From Agaribacillus sp965228415 (lineage in GTDB: Bacteria; Bacteroidota; Bacteroidia; Cytophagales; Cyclobacteriaceae): DNA of 64,000 nucleotides. The position numbers were made by a program, and so were the translations under genes. Below the pieces are notes generated by a model. It was not told the DNA's origin. It worked only from the letters and a program-made list of their open reading frames with translations, and did no database searches. The stretch's first letter is position 1; every line of letters begins with the position of its first letter. Positions 45,705-54,601 of this stretch are shown here, one piece after another. The stretch lies in the NCBI GenBank assembly GCA_965228415.1, contig OZ245814.1, positions 6,200,001-6,264,000 of the forward strand. Reading direction: 5' to 3'.

Positions 45705-46451
45705 TTAACTTTCTTTTTTTATCAATTTCTCTATATTTCCTCCAATCCACTTCAGGTTTCGCAATTCTCTAAGCTTCTCAAATTCACGTTTTGGATAATT
45801 AGCAGAGCTTTGTAGCATTTCTAAGTGCCTTAATGCAAGAAGAGCACTTAAGTCTTTATCTGTGGCTCTGGTATTAATCAACGTTAAATATTTTAGTTTT
45901 GTAAGACTTCTTATAAAGTTGAAATTGTCGACTCTTTGAGCCGTATACATGCTCCCATCAATCTGAAGCCCTTGTAGCGTTGTCAATGTTGATAAAAGTC
46001 GGAAATCACTTATTCTTTTAAAATGTTCAAGCTTTAGTGTCTGGATACCCGGAAGTTCTGATAAAACAGATATCCTATCGACTTTTGTTAAATTTAAAAG
46101 CGCCAGGTGTTCAATATTCTTCAGATTAGAAATGGCACTAATATCCTTAATTCTACTGGATTGTACGTAAAGTGATTTTAAACCTTCAATTGTACATATT
46201 GCATCGAATGTATCCTGATTTATGTCATCAGCCCACAGAACTTTAACCTTTCTAAGTTTCTCTGGTATTTCAATCGGGTAACTTCTTTCTCTCTTTTTAA
46301 GCTGGCTGTCAGTTTCATATCCTGGAGTTACTATTAAACTTAACCTTTCTTCGCCTATATATTCAGATAAAAGTTTCGCCTTCGGAGGGAAATTTTCATT
46401 TGGTCTATAATACCAGTATCCGTTTTTAATTTGATTTTCTGTGAGCTCCAT
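45705..46451 (-). CDS. Cytoplasmic leucine-rich-repeat protein of unknown function
   Basis: About 248 residues from the ATG at 46451 (a TTG lies one codon upstream). No signal peptide. Residues about 85-235 contain six or seven LxxL-x-L repeats of 22-25 residues (such as LKSLYVQSSRIKDISAISNL and LKYLTLINTRATDKDLSALL), giving a curved binding surface; the N-terminal 80 residues are unrelated. Proteins of this type are often adaptors or immunity-like factors in accessory DNA, but nothing here identifies a partner. Ends in a Lys-rich tail. Confidence 0.7.
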   Translation of the reverse strand: MELTENQIKNGYWYYRPNENFPPKAKLLSEYIGEERLSLIVTPGYETDSQLKKRERSYPIEIPEKLRKVKVLWADDINQDTFDAICTIEGLKSLYVQSSRIKDISAISNLKNIEHLALLNLTKVDRISVLSELPGIQTLKLEHFKRISDFRLLSTLTTLQGLQIDGSMYTAQRVDNFNFIRSLTKLKYLTLINTRATDKDLSALLALRHLEMLQSSANYPKREFEKLRELRNLKWIGGNIEKLIKKES

Positions 46452-46646
46452 CAATGAAAGTTAACGTCCAGCGAAACGCTGTAAACTGAACATTTCTAAA
46501 CTCCTGATAAGCTAGCGAATTGCATTTTCCTTTGCAAGTAGCTCAAAGTCCAATCCTCGTAACAACAATTACCTTGTCACGCCTAAGAAGAAAAGGTTAC
46601 GAGAGTATCTTGGATTATTACTCTAAATTCAAACCCGAGATTCAAT

Positions 46647-46730
46647 GAACCGCCAAGTACAAGGCTCGTACGCTTGGTGGTGTGAGAGGTGCACTCCGTC
46701 AGTTACCGCTGGCGGAGCCATCTACTCGAT
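46647..46730 (+). mobile_element. Group II intron 3' remnant (domains V and VI), no reverse transcriptase
   Basis: The stretch resembles the 3' end of bacterial group II introns. A domain V-like hairpin pairs CCGCCAAG (46650-46657) with CTTGGTGG (46673-46680) around GTAC...GTAC. It is followed by TGTGAGAGG, then a domain VI-like stem CTCCGTCAG/CTGGCGGAG, and the terminal CTACTCGAT at 46722-46730. Its sense is plus, opposite to the flanking genes. No reverse-transcriptase reading frame is present upstream; 46486-46646 holds no protein I recognise. I judge it a decayed or deleted intron end rather than a functional RNA. Confidence 0.6.
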
Positions 46731-46742
46731 TGGCATTAGTTT

Positions 46743-47786
46743 TTAATTGAACAGTATTTTTTCGATTCCATCCCAAATAGGTTGACGGGTCTTAAGTCGA
46801 TTATTGATTAGGATAATTACTTTAACGTTTTTCTCCTTATACCAAGCAATTTGACTTTCAAAATTAGGCAAGCCACCTCCTCGTGCCAATACTTTTCCAA
46901 TATCTGGTTTGTCTAGTACGTGAAACCCGTATGCCTCTCCTACCATTTGCTCAAAATACATCTTTTGCAAATGGTCGTCTCCAAGTAGCTTTTTGTTGTT
47001 CAGACCATTCAGGAATTTGTTCAAATCAGACACATTGGTTAGTATTCCACTTGGTCCTCTGTCTCCCCAAACATATTGGGGTGTTTTATATAATTTCAGC
47101 GAATTAATGGTTTTTCCGGAATACCCATTGGCCACATTTACCAAAGAACCTTGAAATCCGAATGTTGTGTTGGTCAAATTTAGAGGCTTGAATATATTTT
47201 CAATTAAATAATCTTCATAAGGCGATTGGCTTACTTCTTCAATAATAGCTGCAAGTACAATGTATCCTGCGTTTGTATACCTATATTTTTCTCCAGGAAT
47301 GGATTCAGCAGGAGCATTTTTTACACTTTCAAGAAAACCTTTCTTTGTATTATAGTCGAGCTCGAAACCTTTGGGGACTAATCCTGCGGTGTGAAGCAAT
47401 AGGTGGTTAATTGTTACTTGGTTTTTCGGAGGATTGAAATTTCCGAGGTATTGGTCAATTTTGTCATTCAAGGAGAGTTTACCTTTTTCAGCCAACTGTA
47501 GCATTGATACAACGGTGAAAAGTTTGGTAATCGAAGCAATCTCAAATTTGGTATTTTTAGCGTTGGGAATATTTCGTTTCCTGTCCGCCAGCCCATAACC
47601 CTTGGCTAACATGACATTATCATTCTCGCTTATTAAAACACTACCAGAAAATCCATTGTCGACTTCTTTTGTAAGAAATGAATCTACAACTCTGATTTTA
47701 TCTTCATTCACAAAGTTTTGAACAGGGGATTTGCATTGAAAAAAAAATATTGTGATGCAAAATAATCCTACAAGTGTTTTTTTCAT
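46743..47786 (-). CDS. Serine hydrolase, class C beta-lactamase/penicillin-binding-protein family lipoprotein
   Basis: A 347-residue periplasmic or membrane-anchored hydrolase. Lipobox-like FFFQC with Cys18. The nucleophile motif S-x-x-K is Ser85-Ile-Thr-Lys88 in FEIASITKLFTV; the second motif Y-x-N is Tyr170-Thr-Asn172 (YRYTNAGY); HTAGL at 132-136 is also typical. The third motif is degenerate (RGGG near residue 303 in place of H/K-x-G). Likely an esterase or peptidase of the family rather than a resistance enzyme. It stands alone, with the intron remnant directly after its stop. Confidence 0.88.
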   Translation of the reverse strand: MKKTLVGLFCITIFFFQCKSPVQNFVNEDKIRVVDSFLTKEVDNGFSGSVLISENDNVMLAKGYGLADRKRNIPNAKNTKFEIASITKLFTVVSMLQLAEKGKLSLNDKIDQYLGNFNPPKNQVTINHLLLHTAGLVPKGFELDYNTKKGFLESVKNAPAESIPGEKYRYTNAGYIVLAAIIEEVSQSPYEDYLIENIFKPLNLTNTTFGFQGSLVNVANGYSGKTINSLKLYKTPQYVWGDRGPSGILTNVSDLNKFLNGLNNKKLLGDDHLQKMYFEQMVGEAYGFHVLDKPDIGKVLARGGGLPNFESQIAWYKEKNVKVIILINNRLKTRQPIWDGIEKILFN

Positions 47787-47955
47787 TATTGTCCTTTTAA
47801 ATTAATACCAACAATCCGCTAAACACCAAATGTGGAGTTTGTATTTAATTTACTAAAACCTTAATCTAAAAGATTTTCAATTTAATTCATAGCTGTATTG
47901 GTCACTTGCCTGATATTCCCGTAGCCTTATCGATACCAGCAAAAACAACAACGAT

Positions 47956-47997
47956 AGCAACAGTTTGAGCAAGAGCAAGAGGAATAAAACTGTTGCT
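47956..47997. terminator. Strong inverted repeat after the DUF4249 gene
   Basis: AGCAACAGTTT (47956-47966) and AAACTGTTGCT (47987-47997) are perfect 11-base arms; the loop contains further GAGCAA/TTGCTC complementarity. The low-complexity GCAA/GCTG pattern runs on to the DUF4249 stop at 48029. On the minus strand it sits directly behind that gene, fitting a terminator or mRNA-stabilising stem, although no long T run follows. Confidence 0.55.
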
Positions 47998-48028
47998 CTT
48001 GCCCACACTGTTGCTGCTTTTGCTGCTC

Positions 48029-48853
48029 TTACTGTCCTTCTCGTATGATTACCTCCTCAGAAACTACCGGTGACACCTGGAAATAACCCAGCGGCGGTTG
48101 TTTTGGGTTGGTAAGGTTTTTAATGTTGGACCTTGGGTTTTCAGGGGGAGGGCTGAACAGGCCACCATCGTTAAACAATATGTTTAATAACTCATTATAA
48201 TAGTCAAACATTGGCTGCTCCAGGCTATACATTTCCAGTCGCACTGTATCTGTCAACGAAAAAGCGAATGGAAATTCCAGATCACTCAATTCTTCATTGA
48301 CAAATTCATCGTCAGCTAATAAAAAATCCTCCGGCTCCGTGTTAAACAGTTCGCCGTTTTTATAAACCAGCCAGCGATAATAGCTGATCCCCGGTTTCGG
48401 GGTTTTGCCAAAGAAATACAGGTAATAACCCTCTTCTTTTAATGGTGTTTCCTCTACGAAACGGTATTGGAGCGAGTCAAAGATAGGCGGTTGCAGAATG
48501 GTACCGGTTGCTTCATAGTCGGCCTCCTTATAACGCACGCGGAGGGTATAAGTGTTTCCAACCTTGCCCAGCAGGTTCCTGGTCTTGTAAACACCTTTTT
48601 CCGTCTCCTCCAGTGTCTCTGAAAAACCTTCGTTATCGGAAATAACTACCTCGGCGCCGGAAACGCCGTTGTCGTTTGAATTGTCGTAGTAATTAAGCGT
48701 TTCCGAGACCAGCACGGTGTAGGGGCCCCATCTGTCAGTGATAATACCTTCGATGACAACCCTTGGTTCCGTTGTATCTAATTTCAGGTCCACTTCTTCC
48801 TGACATCCCTGAAATAATAGCATTATTAACGCAATTTGAATAAATCTTTTCAT
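48029..48853 (-). CDS. DUF4249-family lipoprotein (TonB-receptor partner)
   Basis: A 274-residue lipoprotein with lipobox LLFQGC (Cys17). The N-terminal Ig-like region (VVIEGIITDRWGPYTVLVSETLNYYD, SGAEVVISDNEG, YTLRVRYKEADYEATGTI) matches DUF4249. Such genes directly follow a carboxypeptidase-regulatory-like TonB receptor, as here: the ATG comes one base after the receptor's stop. It is therefore probably a surface partner of that receptor, playing a SusD-like role for a non-glycan ligand. Function is unproven for the family. Confidence 0.88.
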   Translation of the reverse strand: MKRFIQIALIMLLFQGCQEEVDLKLDTTEPRVVIEGIITDRWGPYTVLVSETLNYYDNSNDNGVSGAEVVISDNEGFSETLEETEKGVYKTRNLLGKVGNTYTLRVRYKEADYEATGTILQPPIFDSLQYRFVEETPLKEEGYYLYFFGKTPKPGISYYRWLVYKNGELFNTEPEDFLLADDEFVNEELSDLEFPFAFSLTDTVRLEMYSLEQPMFDYYNELLNILFNDGGLFSPPPENPRSNIKNLTNPKQPPLGYFQVSPVVSEEVIIREGQ

Positions 48854-48854
48854 C

Positions 48855-51242
48855 CTAAAATTTGAAGTTATAAGTGACCGAGGGAATTAAACTAAACAAG
48901 TACAGCTTGACCGAACCGGGCCGCCTGCTGGTTTCCGGGCCATCCTCGTCCGAGTCGTAGTTGACATCTTCGTTAACAATGTCCTCGAATGTAATACTGA
49001 AAGCATTTTTACGGGCGTAGGCGTTGTAAATGGAAAAACTCCAGCTACGTTGCAGCCGCTTATTTTTTTTGTTTTTGGCTTTAAGGTTAGCGGATAGATC
49101 CAGGCGGTGATAGGAGGGCATGCGATCGGCGTTCCTTCTTAGGTCATCGTAATAGGGAATGGAACGGCCATCCACATTATAACGCCCGACAGGAAATGAT
49201 ACTGCCTGTCCGGTGGCATAAACCCAGTTGGCCGAGAGTGTTAGCCTTGGGCTCATCTCGTGTGATACGACCAGGGAAATGTCATGGGTACGGTCATATT
49301 TGGCATTGTATTTTTTACCATCGTTAATGCCATCTATTTGCCTTTCTGTTTTGGCGATGGTATACCCAAACCACCCGGTTGTTTTTCCCACATTTTTTTT
49401 GACGGTGAATTCCGCGCCGTAGGCCCAGCCTTTGCCGCTTAAAATCTCTGTTTCAATATTATTGTTCAACAGGATTTCCGCCGCCGGCTTAAAATCAATA
49501 AGATTATCCATCCATTTATAATACACTTCAACTGACGCTTCGAAGGTATTGTCCTTAAAATTCCTGAAATAGCCAAGGGCAATCTGATCGCCAATCAAAG
49601 GCTCAATATAATTATCAGCAGGGATCCAGCGGTCTATCGGCAATCCTGCCGTAGAGTTACTGGCTACCTGAATGTATTGGCGCATTCTGTTATAAGAGGC
49701 TTTGACAGAGCTTTGCCGGTTAAGGATATAGCGCGCTGCAAACCTGGGTTCCAGGCCATGGTACAAATTGATTCTTTCCAACCGGTCATAGCGGACGGAA
49801 TCGATCAGGGTCTCATCACTTCTGGGTACGCCTTCTTCATAGAGAAATACTTTTCCGGGTCCGATATTTTCAAATATCGAATACCGCAAACCGTATTGGA
49901 TCAATAATTTTTCGTTGATTTTATGATCGTTACCAATATATAAAGCATGTTCGAGCGCGTAACGGTTATCCAGGGCAAAATCAATAAAAATGGAATTGTC
50001 TCCAGGGGTGATCGTAGCAGGCTCAAAGCGATGCAATATTGAATTTACACCAAAACTGAGTGTATTATTGGGATTAATGAAATAGGTGAAATCCAGTTTA
50101 GCACTGTATTCCTGGAGGTTGGATTTCCATTCAAAACTTTGCACACCATCATCGATATCAAATCCATAACCGAAATTACTAAACAGTACGGTCGTATTCA
50201 AAAACAACCGGTCGTTAAAAAGGTGGTTCCAGCGGGTGGTTACGGTAGCATTTCCCCAGTCCAGGCCAAAGGTATCATCAAAATCAAATACGTCCCGACC
50301 AAAGTAACCGGATACAAAAATCCGGTTTTTCTCATCAATCCGGTAATTGGCCTTGGCGTTAAGGTCGTAAAAATACAGGATATTACTGTTGACATCTTCG
50401 TTGGGAGATAATCTTAAAAACAGATCTGCATAAGTTCTTCTGCCCGATATAATAAAGGAGGATTTATCCTTTACAATCGGTCCTTCAACGGTCAGGCGGC
50501 TCGAGATGGAACCAATGCCCCCTGACATGGCGAATTTTTTATTGTTACCTTCCTTCATCTGGATATCCAGAATGGAAGAAAGCCGTCCACCAAACCTGGC
50601 GGGAATACCCCCTTTGTAGATTTCCACATTTTTAATGGCATCGGCATTAAATACGGAAAAGAACCCCAAAAAATGAGAGGCATTATAAACGGTGGCCTCA
50701 TCGAGTAATATTAAGTTTTGATCCGACGAACCGCCTCTTACAAACAGCCCGGTGGTACCCTCGCCCGCCGATTGAATTCCCGGCAGTAATTGCAGGGTTT
50801 TTATTAAATCCACCTCACCAAACAAGGCCGGCAGGGCTTTGATTTTTTCCACCTGCAGCTTTTCCCGGCTCATCTTTACATCTGTTACGTTGTCTTCCGG
50901 TTTTTCCGATTTGATCACAATTTCCTCTAAATGCAGCCGCTCTTCAGCCAGGCTGATGTCGAGTTTCATATTGCTTTTCAAATCAATTTCTTTTGTTACC
51001 GTTTCATAGCCGATGTAATTGTACTTCAGCGTATAATTGCCGGAAGGTAGCGTGAGAGAATAGTATCCATAAGCATTGGAAACCGTACCGGTACCTGGTA
51101 GTTCATTAATGGTAACGGTAGCACCAATCATTTCTTCCCCGGAGCTGCCATCACGTACATATCCGCTAATAGTTTGTTGGTCTTGCGAAAGGCTTTGAAA
51201 TGAAATGAGTGAGCATATAATAATCGTGTATAAGTATTTCAT
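48855..51242 (-). CDS. TonB-dependent receptor with carboxypeptidase-regulatory-like domain
   Basis: Outer-membrane TonB-dependent receptor of 795 residues. Signal peptide to about residue 19, regulatory-like domain about 22-100 (ISGYVRDGSSGEEMIGATVTI), plug about 120-235 with LPGIQSAGEGTTGLFVRGGS, LILLDEATVYNASHFLGFFS and YKGGIPARFGGRLSSILD, then the barrel, ending SVTYNFKF with the usual aromatic C-terminus. It is paired with a DUF4249 lipoprotein and not with SusD. The ligand is unknown; no metal- or vitamin-specific genes are nearby. Confidence 0.93.
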   Translation of the reverse strand: MKYLYTIIICSLISFQSLSQDQQTISGYVRDGSSGEEMIGATVTINELPGTGTVSNAYGYYSLTLPSGNYTLKYNYIGYETVTKEIDLKSNMKLDISLAEERLHLEEIVIKSEKPEDNVTDVKMSREKLQVEKIKALPALFGEVDLIKTLQLLPGIQSAGEGTTGLFVRGGSSDQNLILLDEATVYNASHFLGFFSVFNADAIKNVEIYKGGIPARFGGRLSSILDIQMKEGNNKKFAMSGGIGSISSRLTVEGPIVKDKSSFIISGRRTYADLFLRLSPNEDVNSNILYFYDLNAKANYRIDEKNRIFVSGYFGRDVFDFDDTFGLDWGNATVTTRWNHLFNDRLFLNTTVLFSNFGYGFDIDDGVQSFEWKSNLQEYSAKLDFTYFINPNNTLSFGVNSILHRFEPATITPGDNSIFIDFALDNRYALEHALYIGNDHKINEKLLIQYGLRYSIFENIGPGKVFLYEEGVPRSDETLIDSVRYDRLERINLYHGLEPRFAARYILNRQSSVKASYNRMRQYIQVASNSTAGLPIDRWIPADNYIEPLIGDQIALGYFRNFKDNTFEASVEVYYKWMDNLIDFKPAAEILLNNNIETEILSGKGWAYGAEFTVKKNVGKTTGWFGYTIAKTERQIDGINDGKKYNAKYDRTHDISLVVSHEMSPRLTLSANWVYATGQAVSFPVGRYNVDGRSIPYYDDLRRNADRMPSYHRLDLSANLKAKNKKNKRLQRSWSFSIYNAYARKNAFSITFEDIVNEDVNYDSDEDGPETSRRPGSVKLYLFSLIPSVTYNFKF

Positions 51243-51472
51243 TTTATGGTATTTGTAGATGCTTTGCAGGTATAGACAATAATTATTTAAAAAGGTTTCT
51301 ACTTTTTAGATTAAGTAATTATGAATAGGGAAAAACTAGGGGTTTATGACTGTAACTTTGAACGAACAAATATTGTCATTGTTGCTGACTTTTTCAGCTT
51401 TATGAACAGCGGTAAAAATTTAGGATCAGTGGGTTAGTGGGGAAAGAACGCGAGGCGGAAATGAAATCGTGG

Positions 51473-51715
51473 TTATCTTTCCGCGATCTTGGAGTTAATA
51501 TAATTTACTGCCTGATTAATTGTTTTTAACTCCTCCGCATCTGTGTCAGGGATTCTGATGTTAAAATTTTGCTCAAATTCCATGACCAACTCCGCATAAT
51601 CAAGAGAATCAATTCCCAGATCCTTCACAAAATTCGCGTCTGGTGTAATTTCAGTAGGTGCCAAACCAATTTTGTCAATCAAAATGTTTTTTACACCTTC
51701 ATAAATTTGATCCAT
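51473..51715 (-). CDS. Acyl carrier protein
   Basis: An 80-residue acidic carrier protein. The phosphopantetheine attachment motif is D-S-L at 36-38 with Ser37 (LGIDSLDYAELVMEFE), inside the expected four-helix pattern. It is not next to other fatty-acid synthesis genes, so it may be a second, specialised carrier rather than the housekeeping one. It is preceded by a sensor kinase gene and a hairpin (51809-51827) and followed by 230 bases with no gene before the TonB receptor start. Confidence 0.92.
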   Translation of the reverse strand: MDQIYEGVKNILIDKIGLAPTEITPDANFVKDLGIDSLDYAELVMEFEQNFNIRIPDTDAEELKTINQAVNYINSKIAER

Positions 51716-51808
51716 AGTAAATTTGTATGAATAAGGTTAGTTTCCGAATCGGCCTGAATTTAAAAAAGATTTTTAAGAAAAGTATATAATATCAATATTA
51801 TTTGATGC

Positions 51809-51827
51809 CTGTCCCTGGCGCGGACAG
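51809..51827. terminator. Short hairpin between sensor kinase and acyl carrier protein
   Basis: CTGTCC (51809-51814) and GGACAG (51822-51827) pair around CTGGCGC; an AT-rich but not T-only sequence follows on the minus strand. It lies 23 bases behind the kinase stop. A plausible weak terminator. Confidence 0.45.
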
Positions 51828-51849
51828 CCTGATAATGTGTAAGGTAGTA

Positions 51850-53235
51850 TCAGAATTTTAACAAAAATTCGGAGCCTTTTTTTAATTCGGAAGTAACCGT
51901 TATATTTCCTCCGTGTTGCCGCATAATCTGACGGCTTAATGCCAGCCCGATGCCCGATCCATTTTTTTTGGTCGTGTAAAAAGGGATAAATATTTTAGTA
52001 ACAGCTTCTTCTTCTATACCCTGTCCGGTGTCTTTCACCTTAATGTAGGTATTTTTGCCATCCTGGAAAGCGCGAATTTTCAGGTATTTTTCCCTGTCTT
52101 CCAATGCGTGGTTTTCGTCGTCCTCCTCTTCGTCCCAGATCATGGACTGATTGGCATTTTTGATCAGGTTGATCAATACCTGTTCTATCAGCTCCTGGTC
52201 GAGGTTCAAGGCCAGGTCTTCCGGCATCACCTCAAGTCGCACGTTGACATCATTTTCTTCCAACTCGTGTTTTAGCAAGGTAAGGATCCGTTCAATTAAT
52301 TCTTTGACATTGACATAATCCATTTTTGGCGTTGGGATTTGCGTTAAATTCCGGAAATCGTTTACAAACCTGATCAGGCCTTCACTGCGTTTATGAATGG
52401 TACTTACCGCCAAATGTAAATCCTGGATATCGTCATTGTGGATTGGGTTGACGTCCACGTCGTTGTTAAGTTGCGACTCAAGTTCCCCCTCTACTGTCGC
52501 GGCAAGCGAAGAAATAGGTGTCACCGAATTCATGATTTCATGGGTAAGCACCCTGATTAATTTGTGCCAGGCTTCCATCTCTTTTTCATCCAGCTCGCTT
52601 TGGATGTTCTGAACACTAATCAGCTTAAATTCTTCTCCTCTCAGGGTCAGCTCAATCGCATAAATAGCCAACTGCACATTATCTCCTTTGTGCTCGATTT
52701 TAATTAAATCCCTCCCGCCGGTTTTTAACCGGAAAAAACTTTCCACCAGGGGTTCACTGATGAACCTGAGGCTTTTGATATTTTTGATCTGGTTGATACG
52801 AAACAGTCTCTTGGCGGCAGTATTGATAATTTGTATTTCTCCCTCCTTATTAAAAGTGACCAGTCCGATTCCTACGTGTTGTACAATGGTTTTAAGGTAT
52901 TGATAATGCGCCTCTTTTTCGGCTCTGATCTCACGGAATTTATTCATGACCTTGTTAAACTCCTTATATAGCATATCCATGGAGGTACCGTTCCCTTTGG
53001 TGGGGTAGGTATGCGAGAAGTCATCGTATTTAATAGAGTTTAAAAATCCGGCTAATTCCCGGTTTGTTTTTTCCAGGTACTTGGTCAGGGAAATGACCTG
53101 AAATACAAGTAGTAAAACGATAAGAGAAGGAATAACAAAATCGCTGTTATCCAACAGACTGGTTAAAATAAATATGGTCAGGGTAATAACAACTACCCTG
53201 GCAATAATATTAAATCGAAAATTCTTAAAGTCCAT
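51850..53235 (-). CDS. NtrY/NtrB-like sensor histidine kinase
   Basis: Kinase partner of the upstream sigma-54 activator. The frame is open to 53277, but the ATG at 53235 (MDFKNFRFNI) overlaps the activator's 3' end by only 11 bases and is preferred. About 461 residues: two membrane helices at about 10-45, a coil, PAS domain about 115-215, HisKA with HEIMNSVTP, and an ATPase domain with NLIKNANQSM, DTGQGIEEE and GSGIGLALSRQIMRQHGG. No large periplasmic sensor. Confidence 0.92.
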   Translation of the reverse strand: MDFKNFRFNIIARVVVITLTIFILTSLLDNSDFVIPSLIVLLLVFQVISLTKYLEKTNRELAGFLNSIKYDDFSHTYPTKGNGTSMDMLYKEFNKVMNKFREIRAEKEAHYQYLKTIVQHVGIGLVTFNKEGEIQIINTAAKRLFRINQIKNIKSLRFISEPLVESFFRLKTGGRDLIKIEHKGDNVQLAIYAIELTLRGEEFKLISVQNIQSELDEKEMEAWHKLIRVLTHEIMNSVTPISSLAATVEGELESQLNNDVDVNPIHNDDIQDLHLAVSTIHKRSEGLIRFVNDFRNLTQIPTPKMDYVNVKELIERILTLLKHELEENDVNVRLEVMPEDLALNLDQELIEQVLINLIKNANQSMIWDEEEDDENHALEDREKYLKIRAFQDGKNTYIKVKDTGQGIEEEAVTKIFIPFYTTKKNGSGIGLALSRQIMRQHGGNITVTSELKKGSEFLLKF

Positions 53236-54601
53236 GTTTTTCCAACCTACGGTAAAGTGATGCCCTTGTGAGCCCAAGTTCCTTGGCCGCCTTGGAAATA
53301 TTTCCGGAATGTTTGTTAATGGCTCTCTGGATTACCACCTTTTCTACCTCATCCAGGTTATAATTTTCAGACATATCTTTTTTTGCATCAGCTTTTTCAG
53401 ATAGAAAGAAAAAGTCATCCGGATTCAAAACGCTGCCCTCACCCATAATTACGGCTCGTTCTATTGCATGTTGCAACTCCCTAATATTACCTGGCCATGA
53501 ATACTTTTGAAGTTTTTTCAAGGTGGCGGCAGCTATTTTTTTAATTTGTTTGCGGTATTTATGGCAATAGGTTTTCATAAAATGATCTGCCAGTAGCGGA
53601 ATGTCTTCGAGCCGGTCCCTCAGGGGAGGTAGCTTTAGTTCCACAGTATTTATTCTATAGAGCAGATCTTGTCTGAAGGTATTCTCCTGAACCATGTCGT
53701 GTAAGGGCATATTGGTGGCACAGATCAGGCGGATATCTACCGGCGTACTTTTGTTGGAGCCGATACGGGTTACTTCCCTGTTTTGCAATACGGTCAGTAA
53801 CTTTGATTGCAGCGGCATGCTCAGATTGCCGATTTCATCCAGGAACAAAGTACCCTTATTAGCTACCTCAAACCGGCCTGCCCGGTCGTCTTTGGCATCG
53901 GTGAATGCCCCTTTCTTGTGCCCGAACAGTTCGCTTTCAAACAGTGTTTCGGTAATGGCTCCCATATCAACGCCGACAAATACGTTATCTTTTCGTATTG
54001 ATTTTTGATGCAGGGCGCGGGCAATTAATTCTTTCCCGGTACCATTTTCGCCAAGAATCAATACATTGGCATCTGTTTTTGCTACCTTATCGATGACTGA
54101 GAATACATTCTTCATCGAATCACTTACGCCGATGATGTCTTTGAAAGGCTGGTTCATATCACTTTCCAACAACTTTTTCGCCTGCTTCAGCTTATCAACC
54201 TCTTTGTATGATTTTTTCAATTTTATGGCTGACGAAATGGTGGCCAGCAGTTTCTCGTTTTGCCAGGGCTTAAGGACAAAATCGGTAGCGCCTACTTTAA
54301 GGGCCTTTACCGCCATTTCCACATCGCCAAAGGCCGTGATGAGAATCACCACTGCGGAAGGTTCTATTTCTAAAATTTTTTCTAACCAGAAGAAGCCCTC
54401 TTTTCCGCTGGTAATATCCTGACTATAATTCATGTCGAGTAAAATGACGTCGTATGTGTCATTATTCATCAGAAATGGAATTTTCTTTGGATTTTTTTCA
54501 ATGATCACGTCATGTGCATGCTTTTTGAGTAATAATTTGGCCGCCAATAATACGTCTTCATTGTCATCAATGATTAGAATTTTTCCTAGTTCTTTATCCA
54601 C
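53225..54601 (-). CDS. NtrC-family sigma-54-dependent response regulator
   Basis: Activates sigma-54 promoters on phosphorylation. It has 458 residues: receiver 1-120 (Asp12/Asp13, phosphoacceptor Asp56 in VILLDMN, Lys111), AAA+ domain about 150-390 with Walker A GENGTGKE at 184-191 and Walker B TLFLDEIGNL, and a Fis-type helix-turn-helix at the C-terminus (GNISKAAKELGLTRASLYRRLEKHGL in part). The sigma-54 contact loop reads GAFTDA (231-236) in place of GAFTGA, a known tolerated variant. The start codon is GTG at 54601. It is first in a two-gene operon with its kinase. Confidence 0.94.
   Translation of the reverse strand: MDKELGKILIIDDNEDVLLAAKLLLKKHAHDVIIEKNPKKIPFLMNNDTYDVILLDMNYSQDITSGKEGFFWLEKILEIEPSAVVILITAFGDVEMAVKALKVGATDFVLKPWQNEKLLATISSAIKLKKSYKEVDKLKQAKKLLESDMNQPFKDIIGVSDSMKNVFSVIDKVAKTDANVLILGENGTGKELIARALHQKSIRKDNVFVGVDMGAITETLFESELFGHKKGAFTDAKDDRAGRFEVANKGTLFLDEIGNLSMPLQSKLLTVLQNREVTRIGSNKSTPVDIRLICATNMPLHDMVQENTFRQDLLYRINTVELKLPPLRDRLEDIPLLADHFMKTYCHKYRKQIKKIAAATLKKLQKYSWPGNIRELQHAIERAVIMGEGSVLNPDDFFFLSEKADAKKDMSENYNLDEVEKVVIQRAINKHSGNISKAAKELGLTRASLYRRLEKHGL

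Noticed and set aside
46743..47786. Antibiotic-resistance beta-lactamase
   Set aside because: The SxxK and YxN motifs fit the broad class C/serine hydrolase family, but the third motif is degenerate, so a resistance call is not supported.
47956..48029. Short repeated GCAA/GCTG units as a possible CRISPR array
   Set aside because: Units are a few bases long, irregular and nested within a hairpin; there are no spacers of constant length.
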